A stretch of 64,000 nucleotides of DNA from Streptomyces sp. NBC_00659 (lineage in GTDB: Bacteria; Actinomycetota; Actinomycetes; Streptomycetales; Streptomycetaceae), in NCBI RefSeq assembly GCF_036226925.1, contig NZ_CP109031.1, positions 7,006,001-7,070,000 of the forward strand, given 5' to 3'. This document shows positions 8,304-17,306 of this stretch, piece after piece (the stretch's first letter is position 1; each line of letters begins with the position of its first letter). Under the pieces are notes generated by a model. The model had not been told where the DNA came from and did no database searches. It was given only the letters and a program-made list of their open reading frames with translations. The position numbers and the translations under genes are program-made.

Positions 8304-9215
8304 GTGACCGGCTCGACCCCACCTTGGAAGCGCCGCCTCCCCTCCAGGGCGGCGGACGAAGGGCCCTCCAAGGGCCCTGAAGGCGTGCGTGACGACGAGC
8401 GGGGCTCTTCCGAACAGGGATCAGCCTCGCTCGACCGAGCGGGCGTTACAGACGGCCTGACGGCCCCCACGGACACTCCCTCGCCTGCCGCGAGGCGTCG
8501 CGTGGAGGCTGTCCGGGACGGCGTCAAGAGGGGCGTCACGAGGAGCGGCGTCCGGGCCAGGGCGGGCCTCGCGTTCGTCACCGACCGCATCATCGACATC
8601 GCCCCACGGGTTCCCGTACGGGACCTGGCCACCCTCCGCAGACAGTTCCCGGGCCTCGGCCCCGAGGAGCTCGCGGACAAGCTCGTCGCGGGCGCCGCCG
8701 CCGCGACGTCCACCGTCGGCGCCGGCATCGGCGCCGCCGCGATGCTGCCGGTGCCGCCCGCCATGCCCACGGAGCTGGCCGCCGAGATCACCGCCGTCGC
8801 CGCGATCGAGCTGAAGCTGATCGCCGAACTCCACGAGGTCTACGGCCTGCGCCCGCAGGGCAACCTCAAGCAGCGCAGCACGGCCTATCTGCACTCCTGG
8901 TCGGGCGAGCGCGGTATCGACGTGGCCAAGCCCATGACGATCAACGCCGCGCTGGGCGGCCAGATGAAGCGCGAGCTGCGCCAGCAGATCATGAAGCGAA
9001 CGGTCCGGGACCTGCCCAACCTGATGCCGTTCATGGTCGGAGCGGCCGTGGGCGCGGTGATGAACCGCCGCGACACCAAGCGTGTGGCGGGCCACATCCG
9101 CAAGGACCTGCGCAGGATGCAGGTGCCGTGGGACGCGCTCCCGCAACTGCCACCGCTGGAGAAGCCGACGGATCCGGTGCGGATCGGAGAGATTCCTACG
9201 GACCTGGGGGACTGA
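8304..9215 (+). CDS. Conserved actinobacterial protein, possibly EcsC-like
   Basis: A 303-residue product with a disordered charged N-terminus (about 1-70). Gly/Ala-rich hydrophobic stretches near 130-155 and 235-250 could be membrane-embedded hairpins. The order of amphipathic segments and the AAEITAVAAIELKLIAELHE region recall EcsC-family proteins, but I would not assign it firmly. It starts at GTG 8304, 13 bp after the DUF4193 gene, and seems to form a two-gene operon with it. Function unknown. Confidence 0.75.
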   Translation: MTGSTPPWKRRLPSRAADEGPSKGPEGVRDDERGSSEQGSASLDRAGVTDGLTAPTDTPSPAARRRVEAVRDGVKRGVTRSGVRARAGLAFVTDRIIDIAPRVPVRDLATLRRQFPGLGPEELADKLVAGAAAATSTVGAGIGAAAMLPVPPAMPTELAAEITAVAAIELKLIAELHEVYGLRPQGNLKQRSTAYLHSWSGERGIDVAKPMTINAALGGQMKRELRQQIMKRTVRDLPNLMPFMVGAAVGAVMNRRDTKRVAGHIRKDLRRMQVPWDALPQLPPLEKPTDPVRIGEIPTDLGD

Positions 9216-9308
9216 AGGCCTCTCGCACGCCGACCGCGACCGTTCACCCGCGCTCGGCGGACCGCGCCCGTCGCCGGCGCGCCGACCCGGGCGCCGGCCA
9301 CGGCTGTC

Positions 9309-9785
9309 TCAGCTCTCCGCGGGACGGGCCGACTCCCGTGCCGTCTCCAGGGCGGCGGCCAGGCGCTCCGGCTCCCGTGTCGACAGGTACAGGTAGGGCG
9401 TCGGGTCCGCCGGGTCCGTGACCTGGACGCGCAGCGCCGTGGGGATGTACGAGCGCAGGAGCATGAAGGCGCGGGTGTCGGCCTTGTAGGTGCGCCAGGC
9501 GCGCGCTTCCTCCGGGTCCATGATCTCCGCGTCGCCCAGGGCCGAGACCGGGATCCTGGCGTCGCCGGCGATCAGCGCGTCACCGACCACGCGGATGCGG
9601 ATCGAGCCGTACGCGCTGGCCGCGACCGCCGCGACCGCGGTGCCGCCGACGAGGGCTCCGAGCATCGGCAGAGTGCCGAACGGGAGGAACACCAGGGCCA
9701 GCGCGAGCCCGACCAGAAAGCTGATCACCCACCACGAGCGGGGTGCGGTGAGGCGTTCTTCGTACGGGGAGGCGGAGAGCTGCAT
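9309..9785 (-). CDS. DUF3093 family membrane protein
   Basis: A 158-residue protein with two adjacent transmembrane helices (about 18-36 and 38-58) followed by a cytoplasmic beta-rich PH-like domain to the C-terminus. The opening YEERLTAPRSWW is characteristic of DUF3093. The family is restricted to Actinobacteria and has no known function. It is divergent from the thioesterase/dut operon, with only 58 bp between starts, so the promoters overlap or face each other. Confidence 0.88.
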   Translation of the reverse strand: MQLSASPYEERLTAPRSWWVISFLVGLALALVFLPFGTLPMLGALVGGTAVAAVAASAYGSIRIRVVGDALIAGDARIPVSALGDAEIMDPEEARAWRTYKADTRAFMLLRSYIPTALRVQVTDPADPTPYLYLSTREPERLAAALETARESARPAES

Positions 9786-9843
9786 GACGTCAAGCTTGGC
9801 ACGGTGCGAAGACTCGGTGGACGCGCGGGTAAGGTCTGCGGCT

Positions 9844-10428
9844 GTGAGTGGTACTTCCGCAGCTCTGACGCCTCCCGCCGACGCCGTCGCGCCGGTGCGG
9901 CACCCCGACGCGCCCGCCCCCGGAGAGCTCCTCGGAGCACACTACGAACACTGTTTCGGGTGCGGTGGAGCACAGCCCCACGGGCTGCATCTGGAGGCCC
10001 GCGCGGGCGAGGGTGTCAAGATCACGGCGGAGTTCACCGTGCGCCCCGTCCACCAGGGCGCCCCGGGGCTCGCGCACGGCGGTGTTCTCGCCACCGCGCT
10101 CGACGAGACGCTCGGCTCGCTGAACTGGCTGCTGCGGACGATCGCCGTGACAGGACGCCTGGAGACCGACTTCCGCCGTCCTGTACCCGTCGACACCGTG
10201 CTGTATCTGGAGGCCGAGGTCACCGCGGTGGCCGGCCGGAAGATCTACTGCACCGCCACGGGGCGGATCGGCGGCCCCGAGGGGCCCGTCGCCGTCCGTG
10301 CCGACGCCCTCTTCGTCGAGGTGAAGGTCGACCACTTCATCGACAACGGCCGCCCGGAGGAGATCCGCGCGGCGATGAACGACCCGGACCAGATCCGGCG
10401 AGCCCGTGCCTTCGAGGTGAACCCGTGA
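9844..10428 (+). CDS. PaaI-type hotdog-fold thioesterase
   Basis: A 194-residue protein whose C-terminal two thirds are a hotdog domain with the active-site HGGVLATALDE (about residues 80-90), as in PaaI/4HBT acyl-CoA thioesterases. A CFGCG motif near residue 37 precedes it. It likely hydrolyses an acyl-CoA; substrate unknown. GTG 9844 is the plausible start because upstream codons lie in the DUF3093 promoter region. Its TGA overlaps the GTG of dut (GTGA), so translation is coupled. Confidence 0.85.
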   Translation: MSGTSAALTPPADAVAPVRHPDAPAPGELLGAHYEHCFGCGGAQPHGLHLEARAGEGVKITAEFTVRPVHQGAPGLAHGGVLATALDETLGSLNWLLRTIAVTGRLETDFRRPVPVDTVLYLEAEVTAVAGRKIYCTATGRIGGPEGPVAVRADALFVEVKVDHFIDNGRPEEIRAAMNDPDQIRRARAFEVNP

Positions 10429-10964
10429 CCCGTAGCCCCGGGGCCAGTGAGCCCCGTCCAGAAGTCGCCGTGATGATCAGGCGCGTCGATCCCGACGTCC
10501 CGCTTCCCGAGTACGCGCACCCCGGTGACGCGGGAGCCGATCTGCGCACCACCGAGAGCCGCGAGCTCGAGCCCGGTGAACGGGCCGTGCTGCCGACGGG
10601 AGTGTCCATCGCTCTGCCCGAGGGGTACGCGGCCTTCGTGCACCCCCGCTCCGGCCTGGCCGCCCGCTGCGGCGTCGCCCTCGTGAATGCCCCGGGGACG
10701 GTTGATGCCGGGTACCGTGGGGAGATCAAGGTGATCGTGGTGAATCTCGATCCGCGCGAGTCGGTGCGGTTCGAGCGCTTCGACCGGATTGCTCAACTGG
10801 TCGTCCAGCAGGTCGAGAAGGTTCGCTTCCAGGAGGTCGCGGAACTCCCCGATTCTGCGCGGGCCGCAGGGGGCTTCGGGTCCACGGGCGGTCATGCCGC
10901 CGTGGACAGCACGACGGGTGGGAATCGATACGCTTCGGTCGTATCCGACCGGGAAGGACAGTGA
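10425..10964 (+). CDS. dut: Deoxyuridine 5'-triphosphate nucleotidohydrolase
   Basis: A 179-residue trimeric dUTPase converting dUTP to dUMP and pyrophosphate, keeping uracil out of DNA and feeding dTMP synthesis. All five motifs are visible: AGADLRT, HPRSGLAARCG, NAPGTVDAGYRGE, RIAQLVVQQ and the C-terminal RAAGGFGSTG. GTG 10425 overlaps the thioesterase stop and has GAGGTGA just upstream. The tail after motif 5 is about 20 residues longer than the minimal enzyme. Confidence 0.95.
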   Translation: MTRSPGASEPRPEVAVMIRRVDPDVPLPEYAHPGDAGADLRTTESRELEPGERAVLPTGVSIALPEGYAAFVHPRSGLAARCGVALVNAPGTVDAGYRGEIKVIVVNLDPRESVRFERFDRIAQLVVQQVEKVRFQEVAELPDSARAAGGFGSTGGHAAVDSTTGGNRYASVVSDREGQ

Positions 10965-10965
10965 C

Positions 10966-11724
10966 GTGTTCGGACGTCGCAAGAAGGGCAGTGCCGCCGA
11001 GGACGCGGCGGGCGAGGCCGAGCAGGTCGTCGACGGCGTCGACACTGAGGCGGACGAGGAGCGCGAGCGCGTGAGGCTCGAGCCCGAGCCGCGCCCCGAC
11101 GGGCCCTGGGACAGCACGGAGGTCCGTGAACCGGCCGAGGGCCGGGTGGACCTCGGAGGTCTGTTCGTGCCCGGAGTCGACGGTATGGAGCTGCGGGTCG
11201 AGGTCGCGGGCGACGCGATCGTCGCGGCGACCGTCGTCGTCAACGACAGCGCCGTGCAGCTCCAGGCCTTCGCCGCTCCCAAGCGCGAGGGCATCTGGGG
11301 CGAGGTGCGCGAGGAGATCGCCTCCGGGATCACCCAGCAGGGCGGTGTCATCGACGAGGTCGAGGGCCCGCTCGGCTGGGAGCTGCGGGCGCAGGTACCG
11401 GTCCAGCTGCCGGACGGCACGGGCGGTTTCCAGGTCGTGCGGTTCGTCGGCGTGGACGGACCCCGCTGGTTCCTGCGCGGAGTGATCTCCGGGCAGGGCG
11501 CGGTGCAGCCGGGGGCCGCGGGTCTGCTGGAGCAGATCTTCCGGGACACGGTCGTCGTCCGCGGTGAGGGGCCGATGGCCCCGCGCGACCCGATCGTCCT
11601 GAAGCTGCCGAACGACGCGCAGATGGTCCCCGAGAGTGTCCAGCAGGAGGACCAGAGCGGCTCCCGCTTCTCCGGCGGCATGGGACAGCTCCAGCGCGGA
11701 CCGGAGATCACCGAGGTTCGCTAG
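10966..11724 (+). CDS. DUF3710 family protein
   Basis: A 252-residue soluble protein with a basic start (MFGRRKKG), an acidic disordered stretch to about residue 45, then a compact alpha/beta domain typical of DUF3710. The family is conserved in Actinobacteria, regularly just downstream of dut, with no known function. It starts at GTG 10966, one base after the dut stop, with GGAAGGA upstream, so it is the last gene of the thioesterase-dut operon, followed by a hairpin terminator. Confidence 0.88.
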   Translation: MFGRRKKGSAAEDAAGEAEQVVDGVDTEADEERERVRLEPEPRPDGPWDSTEVREPAEGRVDLGGLFVPGVDGMELRVEVAGDAIVAATVVVNDSAVQLQAFAAPKREGIWGEVREEIASGITQQGGVIDEVEGPLGWELRAQVPVQLPDGTGGFQVVRFVGVDGPRWFLRGVISGQGAVQPGAAGLLEQIFRDTVVVRGEGPMAPRDPIVLKLPNDAQMVPESVQQEDQSGSRFSGGMGQLQRGPEITEVR

Positions 11725-11759
11725 ACGGATCAGGGACAAACGAAGAGCCGGGCAACAGG

Positions 11760-11787
11760 AGGGCCGCATCCCCAGGGATGCGGCCCT
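11760..11787 (+). terminator. Hairpin terminator after the dut operon
   Basis: Arms 11760-11772 and 11775-11787 are exact reverse complements (13 bp nominally, with a tight CCAG loop), followed by TTCCC. It lies 36 bp after the DUF3710 stop. Confidence 0.8.
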
Positions 11788-11873
11788 TTCCCGTGCGCGG
11801 ATCCTCCGGGGCGCACGCCTCGCCGCATTCCTGTACGTGAACGACGGCTGAGCAGCGGCTCTTTCCTCAAGTC

Positions 11874-11902
11874 TTGACGGAAGTCTGGTCCGTACCTATG
11901 GT
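11874..11902 (+). promoter_or_regulatory. Sigma-70-like promoter for the alginate-lyase-like gene
   Basis: TTGACG (11874-11879), a 17-bp spacer and TATGGT (11897-11902) give a good vegetative promoter. The gene starts at 11968, leaving an approximately 60-nt leader. Confidence 0.6.
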
Positions 11903-11967
11903 CACCGGCCAGCACCTCATGTTCAGCATCCCGTGTGTAGTTCACATACAAGAATGGATGGCTCTGC

Positions 11968-13188
11968 ATGTCCGACACCCCCACTCGGCATCGCCGCAGA
12001 CGGCGCCCGGCCTTCCTCGTCACCGTCGCCGCCGCGACCGCCGCACTCGTCGGCACCCTCCTGTCCTGGCCCGGCGCACACCGGGCCGACGCGGCGCCCG
12101 CCGCCTTCGTCCACCCCGGAGTCACCGTCTCCAGGGGACAGCTGGACTTCGCCCGCACCGAGGTCCTGGCCGGCGCCCAGCCCTGGAAGGGCGCCTACGA
12201 CCAGATGACGGCGAGCAAGTACGCCTCGCTCACGCGCACCCCCACGCCCCGCGCGACCGTCGAGTGCGGCTCGTACTCCAACCCCAACTACGGCTGCACG
12301 GACGAGCGCGAGGACGCCATCGCCGCGTACACCGACGCCCTCGCCTGGTACATCACGCGCGACGACCGGTACGCCAAGAAGGCCATCGAGCTGATGGACG
12401 CCTGGTCCGCGGTGATCAAGTCCCACACCAACAGCAACGCACCCCTCCAGACCGGCTGGGCGGGCTCCTCCTGGCCCAAGGCCGCAGAGATCATCAAGTA
12501 CACGTACACCGGCTCCTGGGCGAACTCCGGCCGCTTCGCGAGCATGCTGCGCGACGTCTACCTGCCCCAGATCATCAACGGTTCCAACTCCAACGGGAAC
12601 TGGGAGCTGTCGATGATGGAGGCGGCGGTCGGCATCTCCGTCTTCCTGGAGGACAAGACGTCGTACGACAAGGCCATGGCGAAGTTCCGGACGCGCACCG
12701 CGGCGTACGTCTACCTCTCGACCGACGGCGCCGTGCCCAAGACCGTGCCGAGCCAGAACCTCGACACCACCGCGAAGATCGTCAGCTACTGGCAGGGGCA
12801 GTCCACGTTCGTCACCGGCCTCACACAGGAAACCTGCCGCGACCTCACCCACACCGGCTACGGCATCTCGGCCATCTCCCACATCGCCGAGACCAGCCGC
12901 ATCCAGGGGCAGGACCTCTACGGCACCGACGTCGGCGAGCGGCTGCGCCAGGCGCTCGGCTTCCAGGCGAAGTACCAGCTGGGTACGGCCGTGCCGAGCT
13001 GGCTGTGCGGCGGCTCGCTGAACCTCGGGCTCGGCCCGGTCACCGAGGTCGGCTACAACGCCCTGCACAACCGCCTGGGCATCGCGATGACCAACACCCA
13101 GGCGCTCACCCAGCAGAACCGTCCGGCCGGCAGCAACAACCTCTTCGTCGCGTGGGAGACGCTGACGCACGGCGACAATCCCGCGTGA
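11968..13188 (+). CDS. Secreted alginate lyase family protein
   Basis: A 406-residue exported enzyme. The N-terminus has a run of arginines followed by a hydrophobic core and an AxA-like cleavage site near residue 43 (ADAAP), a Sec or Tat signal peptide. The mature part is an alpha/alpha-toroid of the alginate lyase superfamily with the conserved helices containing SNGNWELSMMEAA (about 210-222) and THTGYGISAISHIAE (about 294-308). It should cleave uronic-acid polysaccharides by beta-elimination; soil substrates are uncertain. No SD is obvious. It stands alone between the dut operon and kdpDE. Confidence 0.8.
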   Translation: MSDTPTRHRRRRRPAFLVTVAAATAALVGTLLSWPGAHRADAAPAAFVHPGVTVSRGQLDFARTEVLAGAQPWKGAYDQMTASKYASLTRTPTPRATVECGSYSNPNYGCTDEREDAIAAYTDALAWYITRDDRYAKKAIELMDAWSAVIKSHTNSNAPLQTGWAGSSWPKAAEIIKYTYTGSWANSGRFASMLRDVYLPQIINGSNSNGNWELSMMEAAVGISVFLEDKTSYDKAMAKFRTRTAAYVYLSTDGAVPKTVPSQNLDTTAKIVSYWQGQSTFVTGLTQETCRDLTHTGYGISAISHIAETSRIQGQDLYGTDVGERLRQALGFQAKYQLGTAVPSWLCGGSLNLGLGPVTEVGYNALHNRLGIAMTNTQALTQQNRPAGSNNLFVAWETLTHGDNPA

Positions 13189-13292
13189 ACCGGATCCGGG
13201 GTCTCGTCCGATGAAGCAATGAGGGACCGGGCGTCCGGCCGGGACACCGGCGCCCGGTCCACCGGGGATCACGGGTATCACGGGGAGAGAAC

Positions 13293-13535
13293 ATGAGCCG
13301 GACCGTCACCAGCACCACCGTCGCTGTCACCGGCGCCGCCACCACCACTGTCACCGGCGCCGACATCACTGTCACCAGGGCCACCGTCACCGGCGCCGGC
13401 CCCCGACGGGCCACATGGAACCGTGCCGGGCCGCGCGGGGCATCAGGGTTGCGTCAAGGACGTTCCCCGGCGGGGCGATCGTCCTGTTCACCGGGAATTC
13501 CGGCCGTAAGGTCGACGCTGCGTACACAGTGGTGA
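13293..13535 (+). CDS. Doubtful 80-residue Thr/Val-rich reading frame
   Basis: ATG 13293 follows GGGGAGAG, a plausible ribosome site, and the first 36 codons encode repeats of VTGA and TVT with G/C third positions. After codon 37 the codon bias collapses, so it is either a short repeat protein with a degraded end or a chance frame over a GTCACCGGCGCC-like repeat. It lies in the 365-bp gap before kdpD, where a kdpFABC operon might have been expected. No function is proposed. Confidence 0.25.
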   Translation: MSRTVTSTTVAVTGAATTTVTGADITVTRATVTGAGPRRATWNRAGPRGASGLRQGRSPAGRSSCSPGIPAVRSTLRTQW

Positions 13536-13553
13536 CAGGAAGACAATAGGCAC

Positions 13554-16097
13554 ATGGGACGCGGCAAGCTTCGGATCTACCTCGGTGCGGCACCGGGCGT
13601 GGGCAAGACCTACGCGATGCTCTCCGAGGCGCATCGCCGCGTCGAACGCGGGACGGACTGCGTGGTGGCGTTCGTCGAGCACCATCACCGGCCCCGCACC
13701 GAAGTGATGCTCCACGGCCTGGAGCAGGTTCCGCGCAAGGAGCTGGAGTACCGGGGCGGGGTCTTCACCGAGATGGACGTCGACGCCGTGCTCCGCCGCG
13801 CCCCGGCCGTCGCCCTCGTGGACGAACTCGCCCACACCAACGTGCCCGGCTCCCGCAACGCCAAGCGCTGGCAGGACGTGGAGGAGCTGCTCGCCGCCGG
13901 CGTCGACGTCGTCTCCACCGTCAACATCCAGCACCTGGAGTCACTGGGCGACGTCGTCGAGTCGATAACGGGTGTGCGGCAGCGCGAGACCGTGCCGGAC
14001 GAGGTGGTGCGTCGGGCGGACCAGATCGAGCTGGTCGACATGTCGCCGCCCGCGCTGCGCCGCCGGATGGCGCACGGCAACATCTACAAGCCCGACAAGG
14101 TCGACGCGGCCCTGTCCAACTACTTCCGGCCCGGCAATCTCACCGCCCTGCGCGAGCTCGCGCTGCTGTGGGTGGCCGACCGGGCCGACGAATACCTGAC
14201 CGAGTACCGCAGCGAACACCGGGTCTCCAAGATCTGGGGATCCCGGGAGCGGATCGTCGTCGGGCTGACCGGCGGTCCGGAGGGCCGGACGCTGATCCGG
14301 CGCGCCGCGCGGCTGGCCGAGAAGGGGGCGGGCGGCGAGGTCATGGCCGTCTACATCGCCCGCAGCGACGGCCTCACCTCCGCCTCGCCGAAGGAGCTGG
14401 CCGTCCAGCGCACCCTGGTCGAGGACCTCGGCGGCACCTTCCACCACGTGGTCGGCGACGACATCCCCGCCTCCCTGCTGGACTTCGCGCGGGGGGTCAA
14501 CGCCACCCAGATCGTGCTCGGCTCCTCCCGGCGCAAGACCTGGCAGTACGTCTTCGGTCCGGGCGTCGGCGCCACGGTCGCCCGGGAGTCCGGCCCCGAC
14601 CTGGACGTCCACATCGTCACCCACGAAGAGGTCGCCAAGGGGCGCGGTCTGCCGGTGGCCCGCGGAGTACGGCTCGGGCGCTCCCGGATCATCTGGGGCT
14701 GGGCGATCGGCATCGGCGGCCCCGTCGTCATGGCCCTGCTGCTGAACACCATCGACCTCGGCCTCGCCAACGACATGCTGCTGTTCCTGGCGGTGACGGT
14801 CGCGGCCGCCCTGCTCGGCGGGCTGCTCCCGGCCCTCGCCTCGGCCGCCTTCGGCTCGCTGCTCCTGAACTACTTCTACACACCGCCCCTGCACCGGCTG
14901 ACCGTCGCCGACCCGAAGAACATCGTCGCCATCGTGATCTTCGTGGGCGTCGCAGTCTCCGTGGCGTCCGTGGTGGACCTGGCGGCCCGCCGTACGCACC
15001 AGGCGGCGCGGCTCCGTGCCGAGTCGGAGATCCTCTCCTTCCTGGCGGGCAGCGTGCTGCGCGGCGAGACCAGCCTGGAAGCCCTGCTGGAGCGCGTCCG
15101 GGAGACCTTCGGGATGGAATCGGTCGCCTTGCTGGAGCGCGCCGGTGACGTCGACCCGTGGACGTGCGCGGGCAGCGCCGGACCGGCGCCCGCGACCCGC
15201 CCCGAGGACGCCGACGTCGACATGCCGGTCGGCGACCACATGGCGCTCGCCCTGTCCGGACGGGTGCTGCCCGCCTCCGACCGCCGGGTGCTGGCCGCCT
15301 TCGCCGCGCAGGCCGTGGTGGTCCTGGACCGCCAGCGCCTCCAGCACGAGGCGGACCAGGCCAAGGTGCTGGCCGAGGGCAACCGCATCCGTACCGCCCT
15401 GCTGGCCGCCGTGAGCCACGACCTGCGCACCCCGCTCGCCGGGATCAAGGCGGCGGTGTCGTCCCTGCGCTCCGACGACGTGGCCTGGTCCGAGGAGGAC
15501 CGGGCCGAGCTCCTCGCGGGCATCGAGGACGGCGCCGACCGCCTCGACCACCTGGTGGGCAACCTGCTGGACATGTCCCGGCTCCAGACCGGCACGGTCG
15601 CTCCGCTGATCCGGGAGATCGACCTGGACGAGGTCGTCCCGATGGCACTCGGCGGTGTCCCCGAGGACAGCGTGGTCCTGGAGATCCCGGAGAGCCTGCC
15701 GATGGTCGCCGTCGACGCCGGACTGCTGGAGCGCGCCGTCGCCAACCTCGTCGAGAACGCCGTCAAGTACAGCCCCCTCGACGAACGCGTCCTGGTCGCC
15801 GCGAGCGCCATGGCCGACCGCGTGGAGGTCCGCGTGGTGGACCGCGGCCCCGGTGTCCCGGACGACGCCAAGGACCGGATATTCGCGCCCTTCCAGCGGT
15901 ACGGAGACGCCCCGCGCGGCACCGGAGTGGGCCTCGGCCTCGCGGTCGCCCGAGGCTTCGCCGAGGCGATGGGCGGCACCCTCAACGCCGAGGACACCCC
16001 AGGCGGCGGACTCACCATGGTGCTCACGGTGCGGGCGGTGGACCGCCGGCCCGACCTGGCCGCCCGATCAGCAGTCGCAGAAAGGCAGGCTTCATGA
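13554..16097 (+). CDS. kdpD: Osmosensitive K+ channel histidine kinase KdpD
   Basis: An 847-residue kinase of normal KdpD size. The N-terminal KdpD domain has Walker A GAAPGVGKT (residues 11-19) and VDELAHTNVPG near 88; a USP-like domain follows (about 230-365); four transmembrane helices lie at about 385-480; then a GAF-like domain, His622 (AVSHDLRTPL) and a HATPase domain ending GTGVGLGLAVARG. By family it senses K+ limitation and phosphorylates KdpE. Unlike the standard arrangement, no kdpFABC genes are adjacent. Its stop overlaps kdpE. Confidence 0.95.
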   Translation: MGRGKLRIYLGAAPGVGKTYAMLSEAHRRVERGTDCVVAFVEHHHRPRTEVMLHGLEQVPRKELEYRGGVFTEMDVDAVLRRAPAVALVDELAHTNVPGSRNAKRWQDVEELLAAGVDVVSTVNIQHLESLGDVVESITGVRQRETVPDEVVRRADQIELVDMSPPALRRRMAHGNIYKPDKVDAALSNYFRPGNLTALRELALLWVADRADEYLTEYRSEHRVSKIWGSRERIVVGLTGGPEGRTLIRRAARLAEKGAGGEVMAVYIARSDGLTSASPKELAVQRTLVEDLGGTFHHVVGDDIPASLLDFARGVNATQIVLGSSRRKTWQYVFGPGVGATVARESGPDLDVHIVTHEEVAKGRGLPVARGVRLGRSRIIWGWAIGIGGPVVMALLLNTIDLGLANDMLLFLAVTVAAALLGGLLPALASAAFGSLLLNYFYTPPLHRLTVADPKNIVAIVIFVGVAVSVASVVDLAARRTHQAARLRAESEILSFLAGSVLRGETSLEALLERVRETFGMESVALLERAGDVDPWTCAGSAGPAPATRPEDADVDMPVGDHMALALSGRVLPASDRRVLAAFAAQAVVVLDRQRLQHEADQAKVLAEGNRIRTALLAAVSHDLRTPLAGIKAAVSSLRSDDVAWSEEDRAELLAGIEDGADRLDHLVGNLLDMSRLQTGTVAPLIREIDLDEVVPMALGGVPEDSVVLEIPESLPMVAVDAGLLERAVANLVENAVKYSPLDERVLVAASAMADRVEVRVVDRGPGVPDDAKDRIFAPFQRYGDAPRGTGVGLGLAVARGFAEAMGGTLNAEDTPGGGLTMVLTVRAVDRRPDLAARSAVAERQAS

Positions 16098-16777
16098 CCC
16101 GGGTCCTCGTGGTCGACGACGAGCCGCAGATCACCCGAGCCCTCGTCATCAACCTGAAGGCACGCAAGTACGAGGTCGACGCGGCCCCCGACGGAGCCAC
16201 CGCGCTCCAGCTCGCCGCCGCGCGTCACCCCGACGTCGTCGTGCTCGACCTCGGCCTGCCCGACATGGACGGCGTCGAGGTGATCAAGGGGCTGCGCGGC
16301 TGGACCCGGGTGCCGATCCTGGTGCTGTCCGCCCGGCACTCCTCGGACGAGAAGGTCGAGGCACTCGACGCGGGCGCCGACGACTACGTCACCAAGCCCT
16401 TCGGCATGGACGAACTGCTCGCCCGGCTGCGCGCCGCCGTCCGCCGCGCGGAGCCCACCGGGGGCGGTGAGGACGACGTGATCGTGGAGACCGCGGGGTT
16501 CACCGTCGACCTGGCGGCGAAGAAGGTGCACCGCGACGGGCGGGACGTCCGGCTCACCCCCACGGAATGGCATCTGCTGGACGTGCTGGTCCGCAACACC
16601 GGCCGGCTCGTCAGCCAGAAACAGCTGCTCCAGGAGGTCTGGGGCCCGTCCTACGGGACGGAGACGAACTATCTGCGGGTCTACATGGCCCAGCTGCGCC
16701 GCAAGCTGGAGGTGGACCCCTCGCACCCGAAGCACTTCATCACCGAGCCGGGTATGGGATACAGGTTCGAACGGTGA
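16094..16777 (+). CDS. kdpE: Response regulator KdpE
   Basis: A 227-residue OmpR/PhoB-type regulator: receiver with DDE at 8-10, phospho-acceptor Asp52 (VVVLDLGLPD) and Lys in YVTKPFG, then a winged-helix domain ending EPGMGYRFER. ATG 16094 overlaps the kdpD stop (ATGA). Its expected target, kdpFABC, is not in the window; nearby K+ genes are candidates. Confidence 0.95.
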   Translation: MTRVLVVDDEPQITRALVINLKARKYEVDAAPDGATALQLAAARHPDVVVLDLGLPDMDGVEVIKGLRGWTRVPILVLSARHSSDEKVEALDAGADDYVTKPFGMDELLARLRAAVRRAEPTGGGEDDVIVETAGFTVDLAAKKVHRDGRDVRLTPTEWHLLDVLVRNTGRLVSQKQLLQEVWGPSYGTETNYLRVYMAQLRRKLEVDPSHPKHFITEPGMGYRFER

Positions 16778-16904
16778 CGCGATCACGCCCCGCGGATCGT
16801 CCGTGCGAGACGCGGCGGTCGCCCGATCGAGCGGATCCCGCGGCAGGTTCGGGGAGCGGCGCCGCGGGTACGAAGCTGTCAGCACCCCCCGGTACGCTTT
16901 CGGT

Positions 16905-17303
16905 ATGAGTGCTGTTCCTCGTTCCGAAAAGCCGGCGGGCCGCTTCCGGCGCATGATGGACCGGCTCTCCTCGTCCCAGCAGGACCTGGAGTCCGAGGAG
17001 CTGCGGGAGGACACCGCGACCGCGGGCTGTACCCGTATCGGTGACTGCCACGACCGGCAGATCGTCACGGTTACTGGTACTTTGCGCACGGTCACTCTGC
17101 GGCCGAGAGCCGGTGTCCCGGCTCTGGAGGCCGAGCTGTTCGACGGCTCGGCCGCCCTGGACGTGGTCTGGCTCGGCCGCCGCTCCATCGTCGGCATCGA
17201 GCCCGGACGCAAGTTGATCGCCTCGGGCCGTATCGCGATGAGCCGGGGCCGTAGGGTGTTGTTCAATCCGAAGTACGAACTCAGACCCCTCGGACGGGAG
17301 TAG
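16905..17303 (+). CDS. OB-fold nucleic-acid-binding protein
   Basis: A 132-residue protein with a charged helical N-terminus (about 1-40) followed by an OB-fold beta-barrel (about 45-128: IVTVTGTLRTVTLRP, LEAELFDGS, KLIASGRI). Such proteins are conserved in Actinobacteria beside DUF3159 and TrkA genes. DNA or RNA binding is expected by fold only. ATG 16905 is chosen because the residues before it are not conserved-looking. Its stop is 3 bp before the DUF3159 gene. Confidence 0.85.
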   Translation: MSAVPRSEKPAGRFRRMMDRLSSSQQDLESEELREDTATAGCTRIGDCHDRQIVTVTGTLRTVTLRPRAGVPALEAELFDGSAALDVVWLGRRSIVGIEPGRKLIASGRIAMSRGRRVLFNPKYELRPLGRE

Positions 17304-17306
17304 CCG

